Assembly (NCBI RefSeq): GCF_022163125.1
Contig: NZ_CP091881.1
Location: 5,022,001-5,086,000 of the forward strand
Direction of reading: 5' to 3'
Length of the DNA: 64,000 nt
DNA from: Paenibacillus sp. HWE-109
Lineage (GTDB): Bacteria; Bacillota; Bacilli; Paenibacillales; NBRC-103111
Under the pieces are notes generated by a model. It had not been told where the DNA came from. It saw only the letters and a list, made by a program, of their open reading frames with translations, and ran no database searches. This document shows, piece after piece, positions 35,168 to 44,146 of the stretch. The translations under genes were made by a program, and so were the position numbers. Numbering within the stretch: the first letter of the stretch is position 1; each line of letters begins with the position of its first letter.

Positions 35168-35827
35168 CTATACATTCAAATCCTTGCGCTTTCCTGTCAC
35201 CATATAAATAACGCCTTCACCGATGTTCGTTGTATGGTCAGCGACGCGCTCCAGGAAGTGAGCCACAAACAGCAAGTGTGTCAGTTGGCGATTGCGGTTG
35301 TAATCAGAACTCATCAAGCTCATCAGTTCCTGCATCACTGTGCTGTAAAGCTTATCTACCCGGTCATCCTTCTCTGCAAGCGATGCCGCGCGGTGTACAT
35401 CGCGCTCCGTGTAGGAAAGAAGGCTCTCATGCAGCATCTCGATAGCAATCTCCGCCATTTGCGGGATGACTTCAAGCGGCTTCACCAGTTCTTCCCCCGC
35501 GAAGCGTATTGTAATCTTGGCGATATCAACGGCATGGTCTGCGATGCGTTCCAAATCTGTGGCAATTTTGAGCGCCGTGCCGATAATCCTCAAATCACTG
35601 GCCATTGGCTGCTGCAGAGCGATGAGTCGCAGACACAGTTCGTCGATGGTCGTTAAATAGTCATCAATCAGGTCATCCGTCTTAATAACTTGGACTGCAG
35701 CTTTCTCATCTAGCTTTGCCAAGGACTCGACCGATTTGAAGATCAAATCCTCTACGCTTTCTCCCATATCTTGCAATTCTTTTTGCAGTAGTGCTAACGA
35801 TTGATGAAACCCTGGTCTTGCATCCAT
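35168..35827 (-). CDS. phoU: Phosphate transport regulator PhoU
   Basis: The 219-residue all-helical protein has two three-helix bundles, each with the metal-binding motif: DLERIADHAVDIA near residue 90 and LERVADHTTNIGEG near 190. PhoU links Pst transporter activity to the PhoR-PhoP system and prevents phosphate over-uptake. It is the last gene of the pst operon, 23 bases after pstB. Confidence 0.95.
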   Translation of the reverse strand: MDARPGFHQSLALLQKELQDMGESVEDLIFKSVESLAKLDEKAAVQVIKTDDLIDDYLTTIDELCLRLIALQQPMASDLRIIGTALKIATDLERIADHAVDIAKITIRFAGEELVKPLEVIPQMAEIAIEMLHESLLSYTERDVHRAASLAEKDDRVDKLYSTVMQELMSLMSSDYNRNRQLTHLLFVAHFLERVADHTTNIGEGVIYMVTGKRKDLNV

Positions 35828-35850
35828 TTGTTTGTCCCCTTTCGAAGTGG

Positions 35851-36612
35851 TTAGCCGAATCTTCCCGTAATGTAATCTTCCGTACGTTGGTCGTTCGGAT
35901 TAGTGAAGATTTTATCTGTTTTGTCGGTTTCGACTAGATACCCATTTAAGAAAAAGGAAGTCATATCGGAAATTCTCGCTGCTTGCTGCATGTTATGCGT
36001 AACGATAATGATCGTATATTTCTCTTTCAAGGTTTGCGTTAACTCTTCCACCTTCAGTGTGGAGATCGGATCTAGTGCAGATGTCGGCTCATCCATCAAC
36101 AGAACGTCTGGCTCAACGGCAAGCAAACGAGCGATACATAGACGCTGCTGTTGACCGCCTGACAAACCTAGTGCCGATTTATGCAAACGATCCTTCACTT
36201 CATCCCAGAGAGCCGCTTGTACAAGACTGCGCTCGACAATTTCATCCAGATGAGCTTTTTTCTTGGTGCCGTGAATGCGCGGTCCATAGGCGATGTTATC
36301 ATAGATACTCATCGGGAATGGATTAGGGCGTTGGAAGACCATGCCCACACGTTTGCGCAAAGAAACCACATCAGAATCAGCCTCATAAATATTGTGCCCG
36401 TCAACGGCTACATTCCCTGTAATCCGCACGCTGTCAATGAGATCATTCATCCGGTTCAAGGTGCGCAGGAAGGTCGATTTCCCACAGCCTGACGGCCCGA
36501 TCAAGGCAGCAATCGTTCCTGTTTCAATGGCTAATTCAATATCATGAAGCGCATGATTTTCCCCGTAAAACAAATTCAATTTATCCGCTTTGATTTTATG
36601 TTTAGTCGCCAC
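35851..36612 (-). CDS. pstB: Phosphate ABC transporter ATPase
   Basis: The 253-residue ATPase has Walker A GPSGCGKST, the Q-loop QRPNPFPMSIYDN, the signature LSGGQQQRLCIARLLA, Walker B VLLMDEPTSALDP and the switch histidine in THNMQQA. The length and the RPNPFPMS block are characteristic of PstB. It is two bases after pstA and energises phosphate import through PstCA. Confidence 0.96.
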   Translation of the reverse strand: MATKHKIKADKLNLFYGENHALHDIELAIETGTIAALIGPSGCGKSTFLRTLNRMNDLIDSVRITGNVAVDGHNIYEADSDVVSLRKRVGMVFQRPNPFPMSIYDNIAYGPRIHGTKKKAHLDEIVERSLVQAALWDEVKDRLHKSALGLSGGQQQRLCIARLLAVEPDVLLMDEPTSALDPISTLKVEELTQTLKEKYTIIIVTHNMQQAARISDMTSFFLNGYLVETDKTDKIFTNPNDQRTEDYITGRFG

Positions 36613-36614
36613 GA

Positions 36615-37472
36615 TTATTTCCCCCCGGAAAGTCTTTTTTGTAGGATTCGGCTTGGTATGCTAACAAGCAGGTTGAAAATTAAGACGACGATCAGGAGCA
36701 GCGCGGCGCTGCCTTTGGCAATATCCTTGGCGTCCGGCACAAGCGCTTCAGCCCCTACATACCAGAGATGGACTGACAGTGTCTCTCCCATCTTGAGCGG
36801 GTTGAAGTCCGGGAAGAAACGGGAAACCGATAACCCGGCTGTATAAATGAGAATCGCTGATTCACCTAAGGCACGTCCAGCAATCAAAGTAATTCCGGTG
36901 ATTAAGCTAGGCAGTGCAGCAGGTATAAGCACCTTGCGAATGGCCTGCCATTTGGTCGATCCAAGCGCCAAGCTTGCTTCCCAGTAAGATTCCGGTACTG
37001 TACGAATGGATTCTTCCGTAACCCGCACCATAACCGGCAAGTTCAGAAGGGCAACAGTCGCAGCACCGCCGATAATGGAGAATTTCAGACCAAGCAGATT
37101 CGCGAAGAGCAGAAACCCGAACAACCCAAATACGATGGAAGGAACGGATGATAAAGCTTCAACGGAAATACGCACCAGATCAGTGAACCAATTTTTTTGT
37201 GCATAGATAGCCAAGTAAATTCCTGAGAATAATCCGATAGGAATGGAAATCAATAAGGATAAAAACAAGACGTAGAAGGAGTTGAACAACTGCGGCCCGA
37301 CGCCGCCTCCCGCTTTGATTTCTTCCGGTTTGCCAAAGATAAAGTGCCAGGATAGATGAGGAATCCCTTCCCCTAGGATACGAATAAGGAACCAAGCCAG
37401 AATGGCAATGATAATGACACCTGATGCCCAAAAGTAAAATGTGGCTATACGATCTGTCGTTTTGCTAGTCAT
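36615..37472 (-). CDS. pstA: Phosphate ABC transporter permease PstA
   Basis: The 285-residue inner-membrane permease has six hydrophobic segments and the EAA-type loop EASLALGSTKWQAIRKVLIPAALP that contacts PstB. The start overlaps the pstC stop by one base (TAATG), so the two are translationally coupled. It pairs with PstC to form the phosphate channel. Confidence 0.95.
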   Translation of the reverse strand: MTSKTTDRIATFYFWASGVIIIAILAWFLIRILGEGIPHLSWHFIFGKPEEIKAGGGVGPQLFNSFYVLFLSLLISIPIGLFSGIYLAIYAQKNWFTDLVRISVEALSSVPSIVFGLFGFLLFANLLGLKFSIIGGAATVALLNLPVMVRVTEESIRTVPESYWEASLALGSTKWQAIRKVLIPAALPSLITGITLIAGRALGESAILIYTAGLSVSRFFPDFNPLKMGETLSVHLWYVGAEALVPDAKDIAKGSAALLLIVVLIFNLLVSIPSRILQKRLSGGK

Positions 37473-38407
37473 TATTTCAGTTCACTCCTTTTAGCCACGA
37501 TACGAATAATTAGGATTAAGGATAAGGAGATCACTAGTAAAAGCAGAGCCATCATATAAAGGGCATTGTTCCATGCAGATCCATAATTCGTATTCCCCAT
37601 ATCCTTCACGATCGCTGTTGTTAGTACGGTTGTGGAATCCAACAATGACTTAGGCATTTGAGGAGAGTTTCCGATAACCATGAACACGGCCATTGTTTCT
37701 CCGATAGCGCGGCCCATGCCGAGAATGATCGCTGTCAGAATACCAGGTCTGGCCGCTGGCAGGAGGACCCGCCACATCGTTTGCCAGCGTGTTGCGCCTA
37801 AGGCTAGTGACGCTTCTTCCAAACGCCCTGGAAGAGCTCGGATAGCATCTTCAGATATGGAGAGAATAGTCGGTAGAATCATAATCGCCAAAATGATCGA
37901 GGCAGGTAGAATCCCGTAGCCAATTCCGCCTGTGAACTTACCGAGGGCAGGTACAATCACGGTCATCCCGATCAGACCATAGACGACGGAAGGAATACCT
38001 ACGAACAAATCCGTGGCTGGACGCATGATTTCGCGCATCCATTTGGGAGCAATTTTCGCCATGAACAATGCACCGGATAATGCTAGAGGTACAGAGAACA
38101 CAACCGAAACCAATGTCATTAATAATGTGCTGTATAGAAAAGGAAAAGCTCCGAATTTATTTTGGCCTGGTGTCCAATCCGTAGAAAAGAAAAACTCTAT
38201 CACACTGACATCCTGGAACGTCTTAATACCTTGCATACCTACGAAAACAATGATAGAGAAAATAATCGCTGACACTAGGGCAGCACTGCCTACAAACACC
38301 CATCTCATGAGGCTGTCCTGTCTATGTTGTCCTTGGGTCCATTTGGAAGTAAGTGGACGACTTCTTTCCGAATTCGTGCTTGATAGTTTGTCTGCTACTG
38401 AATTCAA
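37472..38407 (-). CDS. pstC: Phosphate ABC transporter permease PstC
   Basis: The 311-residue permease has six hydrophobic segments after an N-terminal cytoplasmic stretch of about 30 residues, and the EAA loop EASLALGATRWQTMWRVLLPAARPG. The open frame reaches 38482, but AGAAGGGGG nine bases before the TTG at 38407 marks the likely start and gives the normal length. It follows pstS after a 170-base gap that contains a leaky-looking terminator. Confidence 0.93.
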   Translation of the reverse strand: MNSVADKLSSTNSERSRPLTSKWTQGQHRQDSLMRWVFVGSAALVSAIIFSIIVFVGMQGIKTFQDVSVIEFFFSTDWTPGQNKFGAFPFLYSTLLMTLVSVVFSVPLALSGALFMAKIAPKWMREIMRPATDLFVGIPSVVYGLIGMTVIVPALGKFTGGIGYGILPASIILAIMILPTILSISEDAIRALPGRLEEASLALGATRWQTMWRVLLPAARPGILTAIILGMGRAIGETMAVFMVIGNSPQMPKSLLDSTTVLTTAIVKDMGNTNYGSAWNNALYMMALLLLVISLSLILIIRIVAKRSELK

Positions 38408-38532
38408 TGGGTTAATCCCCCTTCTATTAATACACGCATGTCTTTCGCATACCTTACTTCTAGAATAGGTTACGATTGTCATTGGATCATCAATGAAATG
38501 TTAAGGGAATGTAAAAGTTTTATGGCTGAGCA

Positions 38533-38565
38533 TAAAAAAAGAACGCTCAGACTTGCGAGCGCTCT
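38533..38565 (-). terminator. Probable partial terminator between pstS and pstC
   Basis: On the minus strand AGAGCGCTC / GAGCGTTCT (8 of 9 pairs) is followed by T7. It lies 16 bases after the pstS stop and would let more pstS than pstCAB message accumulate, as needed for a binding protein in excess. Confidence 0.75.
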
Positions 38566-38580
38566 TGGTGGGATGGCTAA

Positions 38581-39504
38581 TTATTTTTTAAGCAGATCTG
38601 CAGGCAAGAATTTCAAATCACGAACTTGTTTGCCTTGGAATTCTTTGCTGGAGATGTAAGCGATGAAAGCTTTAGCTGGATCTTTTGCTTCGCCTTTTGT
38701 ATACATGTGCTCAACACCAAACAATTTATAAGTACCGTTTTTGATGTTTTCTTCGGAGAAAGCTACACCATCAATTTTCAATGCTTTTACAGTGTCATCG
38801 ATATAAGGCGTATCCACATAACCAATGGAGCTGGATTGACCAACTACCGCTGTTTTCATAGCGCCACTGTTTTCTTGTGTGATACCGTCTTTTGTGAATT
38901 CTTTGCCATCAAGAATAATTTGTTTAACAAGCGTACGGGAACCTGAACTGTCTGGACGGTGAACAAGAACGATTTTCGCGTCATTGCCGCCAACTTCTTT
39001 CCAGTTCGTGATTTTACCCATGTAAATATCAGCTGCTTGTGCTTTTGTTACGTTGTCTACTTTCACATCTTTGTTTACGATGAGTGCGAAAGGCGCGATT
39101 GCTACTTGGTGATCAACTAAACCTTTATCTTTATATTCAGCAGCTGGCTCAACATCGGAGTTACCAATGTCAGAAGTACCATCAGCTACGTTTTTAATTC
39201 CTGTACCTGAACCGCCTGCTGTAACGTTGATCGTTACTTTCGGGTTCTTTTCCATGAATTCTGTTGCCGCTTGTTTAACTAAAGGAAGAAGTGCACTGGA
39301 ACCGGAAGCTGTTACTGTACCGCTAAGCTCTGTTTTTGGAGCATCTGAAGGTTTTGCAGAAGCTGAAGCAGCTGTACTAGCAGCTGGTGTTGCTGATGCT
39401 GCGGGTTTCGTCTCTGTTTTAGTACCGCAACCAACCAATGACCCCATCATTAATACCGCGGAAAGTGATAATGTAATTCCTTTTTTCGACATGAACTTGA
39501 ACAT
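38581..39504 (-). CDS. pstS: Phosphate-binding lipoprotein PstS
   Basis: The protein (307 residues from the ATG at 39504) has a lipoprotein signal peptide ending in the lipobox LVGC, a low-complexity Ala/Ser/Thr linker, and the phosphate-binding fold with GSSALLPLVKQAA, GSGTGIKNVADGTSDIGNSD and HRPDSSGSR. It is anchored outside the membrane and captures phosphate for PstCAB. GGAGG lies 2 bases from a first ATG at 39513 and 11 from the ATG at 39504, so the start is slightly uncertain. Pho-box repeats are found about 120 bases upstream. Confidence 0.94.
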   Translation of the reverse strand: MFKFMSKKGITLSLSAVLMMGSLVGCGTKTETKPAASATPAASTAASASAKPSDAPKTELSGTVTASGSSALLPLVKQAATEFMEKNPKVTINVTAGGSGTGIKNVADGTSDIGNSDVEPAAEYKDKGLVDHQVAIAPFALIVNKDVKVDNVTKAQAADIYMGKITNWKEVGGNDAKIVLVHRPDSSGSRTLVKQIILDGKEFTKDGITQENSGAMKTAVVGQSSSIGYVDTPYIDDTVKALKIDGVAFSEENIKNGTYKLFGVEHMYTKGEAKDPAKAFIAYISSKEFQGKQVRDLKFLPADLLKK

Positions 39505-39621
39505 GGTTAGCATGTCCTCCTTTGATTTTATGTTACTGGTTTTGTTAGCTCCGCGTCTTCTTGTTTGTCCGCCCTGCTAACTACTCTCCTATCGTAACAA
39601 TCGATTGTAAATTCCAAACCC

Positions 39622-39643
39622 ACGAAACGTAAACGTAATGTAA
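39622..39643 (-). promoter_or_regulatory. PhoP box upstream of pstS
   Basis: On the minus strand TTTACA-TTACG-TTTACG-TTTCG gives two TT(A/T)AC(A/G) words with 11-base periodicity, the spacing recognised by Bacillus PhoP dimers. Confidence 0.65.
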
Positions 39644-39684
39644 AACTTTTATTTGGGTCCTAAGCAGCTATATTTATGGATAAA

Positions 39685-39701
39685 TTTACAACTGGTTTAC
39701 A
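39685..39701 (+). promoter_or_regulatory. Second PhoP-like direct repeat, facing the chemoreceptor gene
   Basis: TTTACA-ACTGG-TTTACA reads on the plus strand with perfect 11-base periodicity, 93 bases upstream of the chemoreceptor start at 39794. It may serve either divergent gene. Confidence 0.45.
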
Positions 39702-39793
39702 TAATTCGATGCTCTATTTAATACAGAAGACCTATATTAATAAGCAAAAGCAAGAATAAAGTCAGTTCTTGTCTTATTAATGGAGGGATGACA

Positions 39794-41863
39794 ATGCGCA
39801 AGATGATGTTGTTCAATATGACCATGCGGAGTCGATTGATTGCTAGCTTTGGTGGAGTGCTTCTCATTTTTCTGGCAGTTGCCTTCTTCAATTTGCATCA
39901 GGTTAGTCAAATCAAACAAAATATGAACGATCAGAATGACAAAGTGGAATTGAAAGTTCTTGCCCTGGAGTTAAAGGAAATGGTGCAGGAAATGAACATC
40001 ATTGCGTCAGGTTTGGAGATTTCCAAGAAACCTGAATTCATTCTGAAATATAACAGCAAACGACAACCTTATAATGATTTCATTAAAAAAATTGGCGATA
40101 CCGCCACTACACCCGATCAAATCAAATGGCGCAGCCAACTGATCCAAATCTCTGTCGATTACATCAACAATTTCGATTCCGCGGCGCAAATGATTCAAGG
40201 CAACGGCACAAATCCCAAAGACCTGGAGATTAATCTGCTCTACTTATATAATGAATCGCAAGAATTAAAGGATAAAATATTCGAACTCGTTGATAAGTTC
40301 TATGTGACCTACGCCAATTCGGCTGATCAGGCTATTGCGGATTCCACCAAAGCGCTCGATAGCACGAGTCAAGTTATGATGATTGCCGCCGTTGTCGTGC
40401 TCGCCGTGACCATCGCTATTGCCATTCTCTTAATTCGTTCCTTTATCAGACCGATTTCCCGCTTGCAGAAAGCAGTCACGCTCATCGCAGAGGGGGATTT
40501 GACCCAGACAATCAATTCCAAATCAACGGATGAGCTTGGCGCTCTGAGCAACAGCTTCGATCATATGATTGTTCAGGTACGCCACATGCTCAGCGCAACG
40601 AAGCATATCGCCTCCTCCCTGTCCGAGCACTCGCATGAGTTTCATCGCTTCTCACAGCTGACTGCATCGGCGAACACAGATATTCTGAAAGCCATTCACG
40701 AAATCTCCCATGGCGCCGATGAACAAGCTGTTAAGACGGAGCACAGCTCCATCGTCATTGCAGAGCTGGAAGCAGAGATCCGTGACATCACCGCATATAC
40801 ATATGAAATGAAGCGTGCGAGCGACGAAGCGGCAGCAGGTACGCAGCAAGGCACAAACTCGGTCCGAGCGCTGAAAGCTTCCTCCGAGCATTCGCAAGAT
40901 TTGCTGCAGCGGGTAGATGCCGCGATGCAGACCGTGGCCGCCAGCTCGAAGCAAATTGGCGCCATCATTCACTCCATCACGGAAATTTCGACGCAGACGA
41001 ACGTGTTGGCCTTGAATGCCGCGATTGAAGCGGCAAGAGCCGGCGCACACGGACGCGGCTTCTCCGTGATCGCGGACGAAGTTCGTCATCTGTCGCAGCA
41101 GACGAACCAATCGTCCAAGACGATCAGCGCCATCATCGGAACGCTGCAACAGCAGATCAAGGAGCTGCAGAGCTCCTTGATCGAAGCGCGCGACTCGGCG
41201 CTGGCTCAAGACAGCCGTGTCGCTGACACGCTTGGCTCTTTCGAAAGCATCGATTACTCGATGCAGGGCATTAAACTTCAGATTGAACAAATCCATCTGA
41301 AGATCGAACAAGCTCGCTCGAAGAACGACGAGCTCGTTGACTCTGTGCAATTCGTTGCCGCGATTGCCCAGGAAACAGCAGCAGGTGTCGAGGAGGTTAA
41401 CTCGACCTCCATCCAGCAGGATGTTTCGATTCGCCGCATCGCCGAAGAATCGGATGATATCCTGGATCTAGCGCAGCAGTTGTTCGCCGAGATCAGTAAA
41501 TTCCGAATCAACGAGGAAGAGGCGGAGAAGTTGGGTGGTTCGGAGGAGAAGCATGATGATTCGGAAGATAAACTGGATGGTTCGGTAGAGAAGCATGATA
41601 ATGCGGAGGAGAAACTGGATGGTTCGCTAGATAATACGGCACCCTTGAATTTTGTTGAGGGAACGTCTCGCACAGCAACTTCGGATACTGTTTCGGATGA
41701 CGTTGCCGATGAAGTTCTCATGCAAACGGAGCAGGGAGCGGAACGCGATGAGGAGCAAGCTGAAGCGCCAAGTTCAACCGACGAGTCCGCGAAGAGTAAA
41801 ACGGAGTCGGCGTCAGACACTACGAAGGGACAGGAGAAAAAAGAGCCGGTGCTGATAGGTTAG
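39794..41863 (+). CDS. Methyl-accepting chemotaxis protein with acidic repetitive tail
   Basis: The 689-residue receptor has a signal-anchor helix (about 8-30), an extracellular helical sensor of about 150 residues (4-helix-bundle type), a second transmembrane helix (about 190-215), a HAMP domain (about 215-270) and a long coiled-coil signalling domain. The kinase-contact tip reads NVLALNAAIEAARAGAHGRGF. The last 110 residues form a Glu/Asp/Lys-rich tail with near-repeats (EEKHDDSEDKLDGS, EKHDNAEEKLDGS) and no CheR pentapeptide. GGAGGG six bases before the ATG at 39794 favours it over the ATG at 39788. The ligand is unknown; the adjacent Pho-type repeat raises the possibility of phosphate-starvation control. 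Confidence 0.9.
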   Translation: MRKMMLFNMTMRSRLIASFGGVLLIFLAVAFFNLHQVSQIKQNMNDQNDKVELKVLALELKEMVQEMNIIASGLEISKKPEFILKYNSKRQPYNDFIKKIGDTATTPDQIKWRSQLIQISVDYINNFDSAAQMIQGNGTNPKDLEINLLYLYNESQELKDKIFELVDKFYVTYANSADQAIADSTKALDSTSQVMMIAAVVVLAVTIAIAILLIRSFIRPISRLQKAVTLIAEGDLTQTINSKSTDELGALSNSFDHMIVQVRHMLSATKHIASSLSEHSHEFHRFSQLTASANTDILKAIHEISHGADEQAVKTEHSSIVIAELEAEIRDITAYTYEMKRASDEAAAGTQQGTNSVRALKASSEHSQDLLQRVDAAMQTVAASSKQIGAIIHSITEISTQTNVLALNAAIEAARAGAHGRGFSVIADEVRHLSQQTNQSSKTISAIIGTLQQQIKELQSSLIEARDSALAQDSRVADTLGSFESIDYSMQGIKLQIEQIHLKIEQARSKNDELVDSVQFVAAIAQETAAGVEEVNSTSIQQDVSIRRIAEESDDILDLAQQLFAEISKFRINEEEAEKLGGSEEKHDDSEDKLDGSVEKHDNAEEKLDGSLDNTAPLNFVEGTSRTATSDTVSDDVADEVLMQTEQGAERDEEQAEAPSSTDESAKSKTESASDTTKGQEKKEPVLIG

Positions 41864-42010
41864 CATCACCCCCTCATCTCTTGCCCCTACTGTATAGTTA
41901 ACTGGAAAACAAAACCTTCTGTTATTTCTGCTCATTTCTCGCTAAATAGCGAATTTCCCTCGAATTATAGGGAGGAATCCCCATTAGATTTCGCTCCTGA
42001 TCGCAACAAA

Positions 42011-42058
42011 GAGGCTGCTCGCCAGGTTTTCAACCTGTTGAGACAGCCTCATTTTTTC
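42011..42058 (+). terminator. Hairpin terminator, AGAGGCTG/CAGCCTC family
   Basis: GAGGCTG (42011-42017) pairs with CAGCCTC (42044-42050), with an inner stem AGGTT/AACCT and a T6 run. It is about 150 bases after the chemoreceptor stop and also faces the end of the metallo-hydrolase gene. Confidence 0.75.
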
Positions 42059-42065
42059 ACATCCG

Positions 42066-42905
42066 CTAATGCACGAATCGGCCTTCCTTCGGCACGGCCA
42101 CACGCGCGAAATTCTCGGCCAAATAGCTGAGCTGATTCGTCAGCTCCTCCTCGCGCATCGGCTTTCCATGGCCTGTTACGGCCAAGACCGGCTGGAGCGC
42201 TTGAAGTTTTCTTACGGAAGCTTCCGCCGCCTGCCAGTCCGTCGTGAAATATTTCGGCGGTCCGCTGATTTCCTTCGTCTGGAGTATGACTTTGTACAAT
42301 GATTCCTGTTTCACCGTGACAAAAGCATCCCCTGCAAGGAGCGAGCGGTCTCTACCGCGAAATAGAGAAATATGCCCTGGCGTATGCCCCGGTGTATGAA
42401 TCCATTGCCATTCGGGCAATCCCGGAATGCTGCCGTCAGCTGGAAGCGCCTGTACATGGTTTTCCAGGTTAATGCCGTGATTAGGAAACAAGGGAGAAAG
42501 CTCGCTAATGAGACCGCCATTTACAGTTGGATCGCCTTTGGGATAATCGGCTTTCCCTGTTAGATAGGGAATCTCCCATTCATGCGCATAAACGGGCACA
42601 TCCCAATGCTCCAACAATTCCCCCATAGCGCCAACATGATCAAAATGTCCATGCGTTAAAATAATGCCTTGAGGCTTCGTCATCGACCCAAAATGGTCCT
42701 CCGCAAGGCGAATTATGTTGTCTGCCGAGTGTGGCAAGCCAGCATCGATTAAGAACCACTCCTTCGTCTTGCTAGTCTGATTACCCAACAAACAAATATT
42801 GACGAACTGGATGCAGTAGCAGTAGATATCGATATTGACTTCTTGACCCTCTCCGCTCGATACGGTTGTTAAGGGAATGTAAACATGCTCGAATGTAGCA
42901 TCCAA
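42066..42905 (-). CDS. Metallo-beta-lactamase-fold hydrolase
   Basis: The 279-residue protein has the metal motif THGHFDH (H85, H87, D89, H90), the later ligand region HTPGHTPGH, an aspartate in LLAGDAF and a last histidine in VTGHGKP. This is the pattern of glyoxalase-II-like/N-acyl-lactonase-type hydrolases, so a di-metal centre is expected. The substrate cannot be told. There is no signal peptide, so it is cytoplasmic. GAGGAGAAC precedes the ATG. Confidence 0.85.
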   Translation of the reverse strand: MDATFEHVYIPLTTVSSGEGQEVNIDIYCYCIQFVNICLLGNQTSKTKEWFLIDAGLPHSADNIIRLAEDHFGSMTKPQGIILTHGHFDHVGAMGELLEHWDVPVYAHEWEIPYLTGKADYPKGDPTVNGGLISELSPLFPNHGINLENHVQALPADGSIPGLPEWQWIHTPGHTPGHISLFRGRDRSLLAGDAFVTVKQESLYKVILQTKEISGPPKYFTTDWQAAEASVRKLQALQPVLAVTGHGKPMREEELTNQLSYLAENFARVAVPKEGRFVH

Positions 42906-43030
42906 TGGTCTGTTCTCCTCTTTTCGTTTTTTTTAGCATCCCCTTTCTCGCAGCGGAATATCTTTAAGCGCCGTAAGAAAAACGGCTTCGCCGCCCTGAG
43001 AAATCAGCCTCTTATTAGCGACAAAACCTG

Positions 43031-43215
43031 TTAAGGGAACTAGAGGACGCTATTTTGGCAAAAAGCAGGGTTGCTAGGGTATTAGCGGAACTACAGGGTC
43101 TTATTTCCACCAAAAGAGCTGAATTTCCTAGAAAACAGCAAAATAGCGGATTGTAGTTCCCTCAACCTCGCAATAATGACGCTTTTTGCTAGAATAGCGG
43201 ACTGTAGTTCCCTTA
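43031..43215. repeat. Four copies of a 26-base repeat in inverted pairs
   Basis: The unit TTAAGGGAACTACAGTCCGC followed by TATTTT occurs on the plus strand at 43031-43056 and 43082-43107 and on the minus strand at 43140-43165 and 43192-43215, with a few mismatches each. The two halves could fold into one large cruciform. The surrounding stretch 42906-43289 contains no gene. Confidence 0.8.
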
Positions 43216-43289
43216 TCCCCGCTCAAGCAGCCCGGGCAACTCCTCGTTCACTCCAGAACATATAAATTCTTATATATCAAAAAAAAAGC

Positions 43290-43309
43290 CAAGAGCCTAT
43301 AGGCTCTTG
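43290..43309 (-). terminator. Terminator after motB
   Basis: The perfect palindrome CAAGAGCCTATAGGCTCTTG is preceded on the plus strand by A9 (a T-run after motB on the minus strand). Part of it (TAGGCTCTTGACCT) is duplicated immediately to the right. Confidence 0.85.
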
Positions 43310-43339
43310 ACCTAGGCTCTTGACCTGAATACAACCATT

Positions 43340-44146
43340 TTACTTGGCAATCTCATCCGTAGCTTTAATATTGCGCAGAATGCTTACTTCAACGCGGCGA
43401 TTCTTGGCCCTGCCTTCTGTCGTGTCATTTGGTGCAATCGGGCGATATTCTCCAAAGCCGACCGACGAATAGGATGAGGGATCGATTTTTCCGTTGTTCA
43501 AAAGAATTTTCATGAAATTGACGGCACGCTTAGCGCTCAAATCCCAGTTCGTTTCAAAATCGGCGCGATGAATGGGAATGTTATCCGTATGCCCGCCTAC
43601 TTCAACTTGATAGCCGGGATAGCTGGCCAACAGGTTGGACATCGCAAGCGCCAGATTCTGTGAATCCTGTTTGATCGTTGCTGATCCGGAGTCAAACAAG
43701 GCACGGTCACTGATCGTAATCGTCAATTTTTCATTATCCAGCTTGGTCGTCAACTGCTCGCTCATGCTGTTGTCTTTGATGAAAGCATCCATGCTTTTCT
43801 TCAGCTCTTCGAGATCTTTCTCTTCTTTTTGCAGCTTCGCAGCTAGTTGGCTCTCTTCTTTGCTTTGTTCTTTGTTCGGCGGATTCTGGTTTTTATTATT
43901 ATTTTTCGTTGAATTCGCCGCATCATCAATCGGGATTAAATTCGACATTGCGAAGGGGGCTTCGCCACCCGAGAAGGCATTGTTCAAAGATCTCATAATC
44001 GAATCGTACTTCTTCGAATCCAACTGGCTGGATGCAAATAGAATGATAAATAGAGCTAGAAGCAAGGTAAGCAAGTCGGCATAGGGAATGAGCCAGGTTT
44101 CATCAACGTGTTCTTCATGTTCCTCATGCTTCTTTTTTTTACTCAC
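43340..44146 (-). CDS. motB: Flagellar stator protein MotB
   Basis: The 268-residue protein has a charged N-terminus (KKKKHEEHEEHVDETW), one transmembrane helix with the proton-carrying aspartate D24 (PYADLLTLLLALFIILFAS), a linker and a C-terminal OmpA-like peptidoglycan-binding domain (GHTDNIPIHRADFETNWDLSAKRA). With MotA it anchors the stator and drives rotation. Its start overlaps motA by four bases. The plug region carries Asn/Lys-rich low-complexity sequence. Confidence 0.93.
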   Translation of the reverse strand: MSKKKKHEEHEEHVDETWLIPYADLLTLLLALFIILFASSQLDSKKYDSIMRSLNNAFSGGEAPFAMSNLIPIDDAANSTKNNNKNQNPPNKEQSKEESQLAAKLQKEEKDLEELKKSMDAFIKDNSMSEQLTTKLDNEKLTITISDRALFDSGSATIKQDSQNLALAMSNLLASYPGYQVEVGGHTDNIPIHRADFETNWDLSAKRAVNFMKILLNNGKIDPSSYSSVGFGEYRPIAPNDTTEGRAKNRRVEVSILRNIKATDEIAK

